A DNA stretch of 55,000 bases from Plasmodium brasilianum (Eukaryota; Apicomplexa; Aconoidasida; Haemosporida; Plasmodiidae): positions 842,501 to 897,500 of the forward strand of contig NC_090125.1 of assembly GCF_023973825.1 (NCBI RefSeq), given 5' to 3'. A program made the position numbers and the translations under genes. Shown piece after piece: positions 44,539 to 55,000 of this stretch. How positions within the stretch are numbered: the stretch's first letter is position 1; each line of letters starts with the position of its first letter. A model generated the notes under the pieces. It worked only from the letters and a program-made list of their open reading frames with translations. It was not told the origin of the DNA and did not search any database.

Positions 44539-46892
44539 CTAAACCTGGTGGGTCCTCTTAAAAATGTAATGATTGACGGGCGCTAAAGTCATGCCTTGTT
44601 CTAATACGAAATAAGAAAATATAGGATCCGTATCCAGATGATAATTAAATTTTTTTAGAAAAATATTCAAAGAATTTAAGACAAGCGAATTTGTGACAAC
44701 ATAGAGGGGAAGCTCACCCTTAAGCGAATTAGAAAAACGGTATTCCAAACATGCATAATTTATTTTTTCATATTGAAACTTAAATTGTTTTGTTTGATTA
44801 AGATTTTGTTGATAATGGTGATGATGACCAAACCAATAAAATGATTGATCTGGTAGGATATATGGCTCTCTCATATTTATATAATGTATATCGTTTTTCT
44901 TATTAAACATGTTATAAAATAAATTCCCAAAATTATCATCATATATACGCTTCCTCCAATTATATAGGAACTCTCCATTTATTTTTTTAATATGTGGAGA
45001 ACAGTCTAAAAAGCCAATTTTAAATTTTCTATGTATATGGGAATATAAAGGGGTATCATAACAATCTGTTATAAATATGGTAATATCTTCGTCCTTGTTT
45101 GTTTTTAAGTTTCTAAAATATGCCATTACTTTTTCGGGAGAACTATTATGAACAAGACAGAAAAAAAGGGTACATATTAAATGAAGAAAAAAGTTAAAAT
45201 TAATGAGGAAAAAAAGGAATTTTTTTGTTCTTTGATTTTTTGCATCTTGTCCATTTTTTTCATTTTTCTCATCTTGTACATTTTTCTCACCTTCTACATT
45301 TTTCTCACCTTCTACATTTTTCTCACCTTCTACATTTTTCTCATCTTGTACATTTTTCTCATCTTGTCCATTTTTTTCATTTTTCTCATTTTTCCCACCT
45401 GTGTACACTTCCTTCTCGTCATTCTTCGCATCGCACGTAACTTTGTGCAAGGTCACACCGGTATGTGCACTTAAGAATGGGAGGTACCCTATAACCATTT
45501 TGTGCTCCTTGTGTTTACTAAAGGATAAAAATATTACTTCAACAAAAGTCGATATGTACACTACATAATCTATTCTTGAAAATGCTAAATGAAATAAATT
45601 TTTTTTTTTTTTTTTTTTATTTATCATATTTTTCCATATATCAACATAACCATAGAAAGTAAAAACAGTAAATAGTAAATAAATGGATGGTATTACACAT
45701 AAAAAAAAAAAAAAAAAGAATGTTTTCCAAAATAAATATTTTCTCCACTTAAAATATTAAATACAAAAAAGTTGTATGGCGATACTGTTATTTTACCATA
45801 ATAATATGAATCGATAACAATAATAATAATTAGTAATATAAACACATACAAACATCCTATAACTAAAACTTCCTTCCACTTTAGTATATTTTCACCATCC
45901 AGATGTTTTATAAAATAAGATATATATATACACACCCAGAACAATGCCGCACTCGGTCTCATCATAATACAAAAGATACTAAAACTTAAACTCAGCAATA
46001 AATTTTGTATATGAAGATATTTGCTTTTAGATAAACCTACCAATTTGTTATACTCTACTTGCTTAAAATTATTTTGTGTATCGTGTACATCTTTTGATGC
46101 GCAATGATATGTATAAGCATTATCGCCACTTCCACTCTTACATCCACCACTGCCGCTTCCCCTCGTACGATTTCTCCTTTTCAAACAGCCTATAGCTTGA
46201 CCTTTTAAAGGGAAATCGAACACCCCCGTTGAACTAGTAACCACTGCTTGGTCATCTCCATTTTGACTACAATCATTTGGATAAAGTACACTTTTATTTC
46301 CATTTAGGGGAACAGGGGCGTAATAATTTTTGGATAGATAATAAATCCCCCATATGTTGAATATACACTCAAATGAGTTAGATGACGTTCTACATATGGA
46401 ATAGATGTGAAACCAACAAAAAAAATAACAAGCTAAAATTGTATAAATGAGCTGATTATTAGTTTTACCCTTTTTTTCCTTTTCCCTATATAATCTGATA
46501 TACCATAAAAAAATCAATTTCATAAAACCATAATCGCCAAAAGCTGCACATAACCCTTGAAAAATTTTAGGTACATATAAAACAAAGAATGGGGTATCTA
46601 ACTCGGTAATTTTCAAAATATAAAATAATATAGCATATATGAAAGGATGAACAACAGATCTTAAGGATATACATGGTTCCCACTCCCAAGGCATATGCCC
46701 ATAGCCAAATACCCAATAATGTGAGATTTCTATTGATTGAGCATATTCATCAGGGAAAAAGGACGTTCGAACGAATAAACAATTAAATAATCGAAAAATT
46801 ATAAAAAATAAGAGATACTTCCTTGGACGTAAAATTTTTCTTAAAATGGATTCGCTCCATTGTAGGAAGTCGCCATATATTATCCTTTGCAT
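44539..46892 (-). CDS. PIGB: GPI mannosyltransferase III (PIG-B/GPI10), with homopolymer frameshift
   Basis: This ER multi-pass glycosyltransferase of family GT22 adds the third mannose of the GPI anchor from dolichol-phosphate-mannose. The start is ATG 46890-46892; the frame extends farther only through a GTG. The family motif FFPDEYAQSIEISH lies near residue 45, in the first luminal loop with the catalytic Asp/Glu. It is followed by GYGHMPWEWEP, LRSVVHPFIYA, NIWGIYYL, MMRPSAALFW, and SPYNFFVFNILSGENIYFG. The frame then breaks in a 17-A run at 45701-45717 and stops. One base more gives an uninterrupted continuation (LCVIPSIYLL, then HKEHKMVIGYLPFL) that aligns with PIG-B, for about 784 aa. 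A Lys/Asn/Glu repeat of EKNVEG units is inserted at 45280-45400. Either an assembly error or a lesion is possible; an error is likelier. Confidence 0.9.
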
Positions 46893-47070
46893 TTGAAAAG
46901 TAGAAAAAAGTAAAACGAAAAAAATTAAAAACACGTAAACAAATAAAAAAAAATAAAATAAAAAGGATAAAAAAAATAAAATTTAAAAAAAAAATATAAA
47001 AAAATAAAGTATCGGTGTAATTTTTGCGTTTACATGTGTGCATGCATGAACACATGAATGTGCATATGCA

Positions 47071-47143
<73 letters not shown>

Positions 47144-48258
47144 ATGTAAATGTATATATGTGAGGAGAAACTTTTAAAAATGACCTTAACTCTTTCCAGT
47201 TGCTGATCCGCTCCGTCTATTCATTCGTTCACTTGTTAGCTTACTCATACCCCTACACACGCAAATACTAATCCAAACGCACATAGTTGTTCTCTAGGTT
47301 CATTAACACCCGCTTATACTCTACGCACTACAATAGCTCTTTCCTTTAGTAGATGTTGCAAAGTTATATACTCAACTGGGAGCACATATACACATATATA
47401 CATATATGTGCTTACTCCAATGAGACTAATTAATATTAATATTACTGCTTAACCGCAATAAGCTAAGAAAAAGTCATATGATACCACTTTGTTTTCACTT
47501 ACATTCTTCTGTTTGCTCTTTTCTAAAAATCCTTAACACAAAGAAATTTATAAAAAAAAGCATGTCTTTATACAGTAGTGAACTACAAAAAAAAAAAAAA
47601 AAAAAAAAATAGAATGCGTTACTTCTTTATAGTTATTCGTAAATTGTTATCAATATCGTTAATATTGTTGCATGCGATTTTACATTTTACATATATCACA
47701 CTTCGCATTTATTTTATCATGTTCTCATTTCGACTGTTCTCGAGTGCTTACAATTTTAATAAAATACACATACTCATTTGGCTCTTATTACTTTATACAT
47801 ACCTTTTTAATTTTAGTTTTTGTAAGTGAACATGCGCACAATATGGGACAAAACACAATGTTTTCACGGCTATGTAAATAAGCACAGTTGAATATGCATA
47901 AATATGTACATACGTACATATATACATACCTGTGTATATACCTGTGTACATATCTTTTTATATACCTCCGTATATACCTATATACTTAATTGTGGACATA
48001 CGTGTACTCATATTTGGCCCGTTTTAAGAAAAAACAAAATTTATTCATTTTAGTAGTTACAAAAAAAAAAAAAAGAAAAAATGGTAACGACAGAAAATAA
48101 ATTCTTCAAAAATAAAAAAATATTAATATAACATTAAAATTAAGCTACATATCAAAATATTTTAAATTATTAGAGTAAATTAATTAAAAATATATATGTA
48201 TCTGAATTTTGGCAAGAAAAAAAAAAATAGATAAAAAGTGAAGGAGTAACCAGCTGTA
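46893..48258. other. Intergenic, 5' region of PIG-B and of the small gene at 48259
   Basis: It contains a (TACA)n/(TA)n microsatellite at 47075-47139, poly(A) at 47586-47608 and TACATA-type sequence near 47905-47990. No coding exon or RNA gene is evident. Confidence 0.6.
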
Positions 48259-48749
48259 ATGAAGTGTTTGTTAAGAAGTTACACCTATATGCCCCCGAAT
48301 CAGTATATACAAATCTGTAAATATTTTTCCCCTATATGTATATATATGAAAGTATGTACTTATTTACGCAAGTATGTACCTATTTACACATGTATGTACT
48401 TATTTACGCATGTATGTACTTATTTACACATGTATGTACTTATTTACACATGTATGTACTTATTTACGCATGTATGTACTTATTTACGCATGTATGTACT
48501 TATTTACACATGTATGTACTTATTTACACATGTATGTACTTATTTACTTATGTATGTGTAGGTACATTACCGCGGGGAGCAGTAAGAGTTAAAAAAGAAG
48601 GCCGCTTTCAATTTGATGAAATACATTTTATAAATCTGCATTATCCATACGTATATCATCTACTTATGATCCCCATTAATGTGATACTAAATATGATAGC
48701 ACATTTGAGGTTAGAGATGCACACAGTATTTATAGAAATATGTACGTGA
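48259..48749 (+). CDS. Small spliced protein with one membrane-like segment (unrecognised)
   Basis: Two exons are deduced: 48259-48316 (19 codons plus one base; donor T|GTAAAT) and 48562-48749 (acceptor TATGTGTAG). The junction creates a Cys codon and the product is about 81 aa. The N-terminus MKCLLRSYTYMPPNQYIQIC is basic and free of acidic residues, like a mitochondrial presequence. The second exon reads LPRGAVRVKKEGRFQFDEIH, then a moderately hydrophobic segment VYHLLMIPINVILNMIAHL. The exon stands out by its balanced composition beside the repeats that fill the intron. The 3' end is uncertain: a donor-like GTGAGT at 48746 and an acceptor TTGCAG at 48786 would imply a 41-nt intron, shorter than usual. 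I do not recognise the family. A subunit of a mitochondrial membrane complex is one guess. Confidence 0.6.
48352..48555. repeat. 20-bp minisatellite inside an intron, about ten copies
   Basis: Tandem GTATGTACTTATTTACACAT units, with ACACAT/ACGCAT variation, occupy most of the intron of the small gene at 48259-48749 and end at its acceptor. Because 20 is not a multiple of three and the unit lacks stops, all forward frames stay open. Confidence 0.9.
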
Positions 48750-49152
48750 GTTGGGTAAGAAGTATTCTTTTGCAATGTACTTGCAGACTGCACATTATAA
48801 CACCTTAATATAAATATATTATCTGCTAGTTTAAAATATATCACCCCTCCTCCCATGAATACTCATATAAATTATTATGTGTGTATAACCGAGCATAGAC
48901 GTGTGAGACTGCGTACATGAGCAATGGTATATATGTACAAAGGATGCATCGAACACAACCACACATGCATGCGAGTAAAAGCAGGCCAATGAGAAGCTAA
49001 TATTTCATAGTTCAAAAGTCAAAATCGTTACTACCACTATCCCCCTTCCTGTTCCCTCTCTATGATCAATAATAACAACCAAGTAAATGATAACCTGTTT
49101 TTCTTCTTCTCTATGAAGAGCGTTTTACTGTTCATTCGTATATGTTGACCTT
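48750..49152. other. Convergent 3' region
   Basis: This 400-bp stretch lies between the 3' ends of the small plus-strand gene and the minus-strand hypothetical gene. It is less A/T-rich than other gaps and includes CT-rich sequence near 49040-49060. A donor-like GGTAATT overlaps the final codons of the minus-strand gene, so an extra 3' exon here cannot be excluded. Confidence 0.45.
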
Positions 49153-50670
49153 TTAGAGAATTACCTTTTGTTTGCCTTGGTTTATACTGTTACACTTTTC
49201 ACTATAGTAGTTATAATTCCTGTAAGACAATGGTTCAATAAATAAATTGTCTAGCATCTTATTTATTCCATCGATTACTTTACTACCTGTTTTTTGTGTT
49301 TTTGGAATTGGAATTCTACCAAAATTTCTTGGCAGGTTTCTATGTTTTTCTAAGGTAGTACTATCTAAAGCAGAATTTATTTTATCAAATAAATTACTTC
49401 CTGTTTTTAACGTTGGTCTTTCTCCTCTTGAGTAATGAGGATCTGGATTGTAAAAAGGATGCAAATCATACATATTTGTGTCGTTGTGTCTTCTTATTGA
49501 TTTGTATGATGATTCCAACATAGCTATCATTATATTTACAATATCATCAAGATATGTTCCTACTGTTAAAGTGATTCTTTTGAATATATCAAATTTTTTC
49601 CCATTTTGATGATTTGATATATATTTGAAATTTGGTCCATTAAGTATATATTCATATTTTGGGTTAAACGATTCTTTCTTATTAAAGTTACATGCATTCA
49701 ATGCACAATGTATTCCTTTTTTCAAAAATGAATCATCCCTTGCATCCTTCATCATATAGTAAAGATGTGGGGGTATAGTTCTAAAATTATCATTATTTAT
49801 AAAAGGATATTCATTTGAATAGCCTGAAAATGAAGGACTACTACATAAGGAATTCATATCATTATTATCAGATGGGAAATAGGGAGTTGTGGTACGTAAA
49901 TATGTATCACTTTTGGAAGGAGGATATAAATCATAGGGAAATTGATAAGGATAATTCCCTTCTTCTATGTTTGAACACCTTGAATATAATGGTGATAATG
50001 TATTTTCTGCGGAATATAGTTGTCTATTATTTCCTGAGGTGTAATAAAATGGTGCTCTGTTTACATTTTCATGATTATTTGAAAGTGCTTCCATATCTGC
50101 ATGGTTATAATTGTATACATTTTCTGTATAGCCCCTCCTATTCCTCAAAGGGCAACTACTTCCATTGTGAATAGTGGTGTGTGCATTATAGTCATTTACT
50201 GTTTCGTCAAGAATGCACGGATTTATCGTATTGTTCGGGTTAATTGTATTTATCGTATTTACCGTGTTGAATGTACTGAGAGAATTTCTCTGATTGTGAT
50301 CGCGGATATTTCTATCAGGGATATATACAAAATTGTTATCAGACAAATTGTTCAAAAAAATATGATCATAATTTTTTGACCTTCCTGTGTTCTCGATATG
50401 TATTCCATTTGTTACTTTTGCCACACTTGCTGCACTTGTTACATTTTCGATATCAACGTTTCTAGTTATGTTTTTAGGTTCATTCAATATGCTTATGTCA
50501 TTGTAACTACCATCATAAGCTACTTCATTTATTAAGTTATTCATAATCGATGAACGGCCTTTTTTAGGAATATAATGAATGCCCTCTTTCATTATATCTG
50601 TATCTTTTGACAATTTTTTGTTAATTCGTTTTTCAGCAGAATTTATTTTTGAACTGTTGAAGTCATTCAT
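49153..50670 (-). CDS. Conserved hypothetical protein, Asn-rich, with duplicated C-terminal motif
   Basis: This is a 505-aa single-exon protein. I do not recognise it. It has no signal peptide or membrane segment. About 330 N-terminal residues are low complexity, rich in Asn, Ser, Tyr and His (for example TFNTVNTINTINPNNTINP). From about residue 350 the sequence is more regular and probably folded or conserved: KKFDIFKRITLTVGTYLDDI, VNIMIAMLESSYKSIRRHND. Then a short motif occurs twice, LKTGSNLFDKINSALD and QKTGSKVIDGINKMLD. The spacer between them is basic and Pro-rich (PRNFGRIPIPKTQ). Such a repeated TGSxxxDxINxxLD helix could be a binding peptide for a partner. Stop TAA-side codons overlap a donor-like AAGGTAATT, so the last few residues may differ if another exon follows. 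Confidence 0.8.
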   Translation of the reverse strand: MNDFNSSKINSAEKRINKKLSKDTDIMKEGIHYIPKKGRSSIMNNLINEVAYDGSYNDISILNEPKNITRNVDIENVTSAASVAKVTNGIHIENTGRSKNYDHIFLNNLSDNNFVYIPDRNIRDHNQRNSLSTFNTVNTINTINPNNTINPCILDETVNDYNAHTTIHNGSSCPLRNRRGYTENVYNYNHADMEALSNNHENVNRAPFYYTSGNNRQLYSAENTLSPLYSRCSNIEEGNYPYQFPYDLYPPSKSDTYLRTTTPYFPSDNNDMNSLCSSPSFSGYSNEYPFINNDNFRTIPPHLYYMMKDARDDSFLKKGIHCALNACNFNKKESFNPKYEYILNGPNFKYISNHQNGKKFDIFKRITLTVGTYLDDIVNIMIAMLESSYKSIRRHNDTNMYDLHPFYNPDPHYSRGERPTLKTGSNLFDKINSALDSTTLEKHRNLPRNFGRIPIPKTQKTGSKVIDGINKMLDNLFIEPLSYRNYNYYSEKCNSINQGKQKVIL

Positions 50671-51860
50671 TTTTGTAAACTGTGATTTCTGCTTTTTTTT
50701 ACATATAGCTTTTTTATTTTTTTTATATGTAGATTTTTTTTTTACATATAGCTTTTTTTTTTTTTTTTTTTACCTGTCTTTAAGTGCTATCGCTTAAATA
50801 TAAATAAATTGATGAGCGTGTATCAAGAACTATTGCGAACTATTACAAACTTTTAAAAGATAGAGGAAAAATATAACGGTAAAATAAGATAAAAAAGATA
50901 TTTAAAATTTTTTCGATGAAAAGAAATGAAAAGGGAGCAAAAAATGGTAGCATAAAAGGGAAGTACAAAAGGGAGACGCAAAAGATTAGCGCAAAAACGA
51001 AATAGATAAAATACAACAGTTATTGCTACACCTGTTATGTTATAATTTCATGTACATATTTTTCTTTACAACTTCATAACAATATATATCAAGGTCTATA
51101 TTTAAAAATCGAATATAACAACTTGTAGAATCATAATAATTGCTTAACTTGTCTAAGTCAAAATTCGTACTTTTTTTTTTTTTTTTTTTTCTTTTTTCAC
51201 ATTGCTCTTATTTTTTATTTCGCTTATATGTTACTTTTATTTATTACCATTTCGCTTTTCTTTTTTCTTTTTTCCTTTTTCTTTTTTCTTTTTTCTTTTT
51301 TCTTTTTTCCTTTTTCATTTTTGCTTTTTCATTTTTGCTTTTTCATTTTTCCTTTTTTTTTTTACCATTCTAGAAAATAACCTGTTTCGTTCAGGTGATT
51401 TTATTTATTTTAAGAAAAGAAGAAAAAAAAATGTGCACACCATATTATTACACACATGAACAGTTCATATTTTTTTTTTTTATTTGAAAAGTCTACAACA
51501 CTTTTTTTTAACTACTGCGCATTAGTAGTAGATTTATACAGCCATAACAAAAAAAAAAAAAAAAAAAAAAAAAAATGCATATATGCACATGTCATGTATT
51601 TGTATTTGCATATATATATGCAAATATTACATGTATATATTATCCTAACAATAATGGTAACAAAATTATATTTTTTTCTTTTTTTTTTTAACCATTTGTT
51701 TAAACATATTCACTTTAAATGTAAGTGATAAAAAAGTTAAAAGGAAACCCGTTAAATACGTTTTAAAATATACAGCTGCAATTTCCACAGGCCTATTTCA
51801 TTTGTTTACACATTCACAAATAATACTTATAATACAAATATATATTTATACGAATGTGTA

Positions 51861-51896
<36 letters not shown>

Positions 51897-52724
51897 CATA
51901 CATACTTATATATTTCTATTCGCTTAACATTTTTGTAAAAAGTGTAGACATAACCGCCCAACAAATTTAGCTAAAAAGTAAAAGGAATATATCAACCAAA
52001 AAGCACATGCTAAAAAATTGTATATTATAGCTATTATTATATTTTTTTTTTCCTTTTTTTTTTAAATTCATTTGCCGAATATGTTATTATTCTTTATTTT
52101 ATATATTTTTCTTTTTTTACGAATTTTCTCTTCATTAAAAAAGGTAATTATATATCATATATATTCTAAGTGCTTCACTTAACATGAACATATTTCTACA
52201 ATATCCCAAAATATATTAACGTATATTTAATAATAGCTATTAACTATTCGTAATATTATGAATAGAAAAAATTGCTAAATCGCATTGCGTTATATCATAT
52301 ACAATAATGCCATATATCAACAATCTGCCATCCATAACAATTTAATAACATGTTGAATAGAATTTCATTTATTTTTACCATATTTTAAACCTGCTCTTAT
52401 TCAATTATATCAGAAATATATATATACATATATATATATATATGTATATGTATATGTATATATATAATTAAAATGAGGTAAAATTTTCTTATTTACACAA
52501 CTTCAAGATGGCTGTTTTTTGGTAAATAATTCTTATTTTTTAATTAAAGTATGCAGTTTGAAAACTTTAAAAGTTATATACAATAAGCATTTTTGTGTTT
52601 AAAAATTAAAAAAAAAAAATAGTAATAATTAATAAATGTACATACACACACGTGCACGTATATATAAATATGCATACATCACAGAAAAATTGCCTTTCTA
52701 TTTAAATAATGATCACCAACTAGC
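50671..52724. other. 2 kb intergenic between the hypothetical gene and RPL18
   Basis: It contains pyrimidine-rich TTTTTTCTTTTTTCC runs at 51255-51362, a poly(A) run near 51550-51574, a TA microsatellite near 51868-51892 and otherwise extremely A/T-rich DNA. No gene is seen. Confidence 0.65.
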
Positions 52725-54118
52725 TCATTTCTTATAAGCTCTAGACTTTCTTCTTCCCCTCGCTTTTTCAAATTTTCTTCCTTTTGAACGAACATATGGT
52801 CTAGCTTTAGATTTTGGTCTACCAGGTGCCTTGCCAAAATGCTTCTCAGCTGTTCTTGCCTTAGTTGGACCTCTTAACAGTATGCACTTTTTCCCCGTGG
52901 GGTATTTTAAGGCTAATTGATCAAAAGTTAGGCATTCTCCCCCTGCATCTACAATTCTCTTTCTAGCTGTCTCGGTAAATCTGAGTGCGCATACTTTTAA
53001 CTTCCCACAGGTAAATAACCTTTTATCATCTAAAATGGTAAAAAAAAAAAAAAATAAAAATAAATAATAGCGTTGCTGCTTATTATGATAAATAATGATA
53101 ACAATAATACTGGTGCTAATTATAAAACTTCATAAATGCCTTTTGTGATATAATAATATAACAAATGGATACAAAAGGAACAAAAGTTATATATTATATA
53201 TATTTATTTATGAATATGATCAGAACGTTCTACCATCTCCATTAATTTTGTCAGAAGACCGTCGTGATTCGTAGAAACTTACTCATCATGTATATCCAAT
53301 TGTGCATATAATTACGTATGTGTATATGTATGCACGTACGTACATATGTATGCACATAAGTGTATACGTATATATTGCATACACGTACGTATATATGTAT
53401 GCACATAAGTGTATATGTATATATTGCATACACATATGCGTATATGTATACCCGCACGTATACCTATATACAGTACGAAATGGCAAACGAACACTCCTTT
53501 TATAATCATCATTACCTGTTATTGATCCAACAACAACCGCCACACAGTCCTGATGATTTTTCATATGGCGATGCAGTTTCGACAATGACAATGGGGGCCT
53601 AAAACGTTTAGGCATAATAAGTCTTTTTGCAATTATTTTGTTAAAATTAGCATTCGTTCTTCTAGCTAAAAATCGATATAACTTAACTAACAATCTAAGA
53701 TATGGGTTTTTTGAAACCAGCTTTTTTCTTCCATGTTTTTTTATTCTACCAACATTTTTCAGTGCGATACCCTATAAAAAAAAAGGAAAATCCGTTTTTT
53801 TTTTTTTGGTACATTATTGAATATGAAAACTCATAAAGGGGGATCATAATAATAACGCTTCCGCATAGATATTTACGCACATGTATATGTACGTATACAT
53901 ATGTATATGTACACACAGTGTACACATGTAAAATATATTCCTCTATTCGCATCCATAAATCGTGCATCGCCTTTGTTTCGTATCTTATAAATAACAGTTA
54001 ATACATTTATAAAAAACCATTTTACATGTTATACACAATGAAAATTAATAAAACTCACACATATATAAAAAAAAATTATGTACTTAAAATTTTTAAAAGA
54101 ATAATTTTCACTTACCAT
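52725..54118 (-). CDS. RPL18: 60S ribosomal protein eL18
   Basis: This is a large-subunit ribosomal protein. Minus-strand exons are 54116-54118, 53516-53771 and 52725-53029; the product is 187 aa, against 188 in human. Exon 1 contributes only the initiator ATG, immediately followed by the strong donor GTAAGT; exon 2 starts with GGT after TATAG, giving MGIALKN. Family blocks are [45 protein letters not shown] (Asp built across junction 2), [37 protein letters not shown], and the near-universal C-terminus [20 protein letters not shown] followed by [18 protein letters not shown]. Intron 2 (53030-53515) carries a C/D-box snoRNA on the same strand. No reading-frame damage is seen. Confidence 0.96.
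53218..53292 (-). ncRNA. C/D-box snoRNA in RPL18 intron 2, predicted 28S rRNA 2'-O-methylation guide
   Basis: Read on the minus strand, this stretch starts with a perfect C box ATGATGA (53283-53289) and ends with a D box CTGA (53220-53223). An internal D' CTGA lies at 53251-53254 and a C'-like AGATGG follows. The 12 nt just 5' of D', at 53256-53267, are complementary to AGACCGTCGTGA, a universally conserved segment near the 3' end of eukaryotic 28S rRNA. By the D'+5 rule the methylated base would be the first C of ACC in that segment. The island is clearly less A/T-rich than the rest of the intron and lies in a ribosomal-protein gene, the classical host. A terminal stem is not obvious. Boundaries are approximate. 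Confidence 0.75.
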
Positions 54119-54934
54119 ATTTTTAAATATGTTTCGTATATGTATTTATTATAATATAATGGAGCTACTGCTCGGTTTTTTTTTTTCTTTTTTTTTTTTA
54201 AAGCAAAATTACTGATAAAATTGATTATATTTAATCTAAACAAATCAGGAAAAATTTTACTTAATTTCTCTTAAGAATTAAATATAATATAATTTTTTTA
54301 AATAAAAAAAATTAAAAAATGATGAAAAGTGGATATGAAAAAAAAAAAAAAAAAAATTATGCAAAATAAAACAAGATAAATCAAAATAGAACGTTACTGT
54401 TTTTTCTCTTCAAAAAAATTAATTATTTTGCTATGAACTTTTTGGTTCATACATGAAAGGAAAAATATGATAATTATATATTTTTTTATTTTTTTTTTAC
54501 ATTTAAAAATTAAAACGATCAAACGAGCCCCCTCCCTCTATATATTTGGTAGGGTTTTTATATAAGAAATACACGTGAAAATATATGTGTTAATAATAAT
54601 ATTATATATGGCGTATATAAATTAAATATATATATATATGTAGATAATATTATATGAATGTATGAAAATTATTAGCTACATTTGAAATATTGCTATTTCT
54701 TCACATCATTCTACGGTCATCACTTTTTAAGTTGATACATATTTTATTTTATATATGCACAAGCAGCAATCAAATTTGCTTTTTTTACTTAAATAAATCT
54801 ACACCCAATGATATAAAAATTAAAAGGAGGGTGATATACGTATAACCCCTTTTCTATTATGACTTGCATGAAATAATAATGTAAAAAAATATGAAAAAAA
54901 AAAAGAACTAATGAAAGTGAGGTGTTAGTAATAT

Positions 54935-54966
<32 letters not shown>

Positions 54967-55000
54967 CAGTATGTATGTATGTATGTATATATGTATGTAT
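54119..55000. other. 5' region of RPL18 to the window end
   Basis: It has T and A tracts, a TA microsatellite at 54943-54965 and a (TATG)n run at the right edge. It presumably includes the RPL18 promoter. No gene is visible. Confidence 0.65.

Noticed and set aside
46893..46934. GTG-initiated extension of PIG-B
   Set aside because: The first ATG at 46892 gives a normal start; the extension is Phe/Leu from T-rich leader.
53251..53693. Long open frames on both strands through RPL18 intron 2
   Set aside because: Beyond exon 2 they read TACGTATG-type intronic repeats; the L18 protein requires splicing at 53516/53029.

Overview
This is a nuclear chromosomal window from a malaria parasite (Plasmodium). 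The DNA is extremely AT-rich, with long A/T homopolymers, (TA)n tracts and minisatellites between genes, short AT-rich introns, and Asn/Lys-rich low-complexity inserts in proteins. The gene set is diagnostic: PEPCK, RNA polymerase subunit RPABC4, class XIV myosin A, SPECT1, a CK2 beta subunit, aconitase/IRP, ribosomal protein S6, V-ATPase subunit D, an alveolin, PIG-B and ribosomal protein L18. This matches what I remember of a conserved block on P. falciparum chromosome 13. The protein sequences differ from P. falciparum in detail, so a different human or primate species (for example P. malariae or P. ovale) is likely, but I cannot fix the species.

Layout, left to right. PEPCK runs off the left edge (-). 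RPABC4 (+, three exons). Myosin A (-, three exons). SPECT1 (+, five exons), preceded by two TGCATGC motifs. A probable small membrane-protein gene (+, 13189-13686). CK2 beta with acidic tracts (+, two exons). A TPR protein (-). A RAP-domain protein (+). Aconitase/IRP (-). Ribosomal S6 (+). V-ATPase D (+, four exons, apparently with a homopolymer frameshift). An alveolin (+). A small spliced coiled-coil, tail-anchored protein gene (-, 41806-42676). GPI mannosyltransferase III / PIG-B (-, also with a homopolymer frameshift). A small spliced gene (+, 48259-48749). A hypothetical protein (-). Ribosomal L18 (-), whose second intron carries a C/D-box snoRNA.

The genes do not form one pathway. They mix housekeeping functions (transcription, translation, central carbon metabolism, V-ATPase, GPI synthesis, CK2 signalling) with pellicle and motility components (MyoA, alveolin) and the sporozoite cell-traversal factor SPECT1.

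The least expected content is what simple ORF scanning misses: three short spliced genes in apparently intergenic DNA, an intronic snoRNA with a 12-nt match to 28S rRNA, and two conserved proteins whose reading frames break inside A/T homopolymers. Several further islands of coding-like composition remain unresolved and are listed separately. All exon boundaries were deduced by eye from splice consensus and family conservation.
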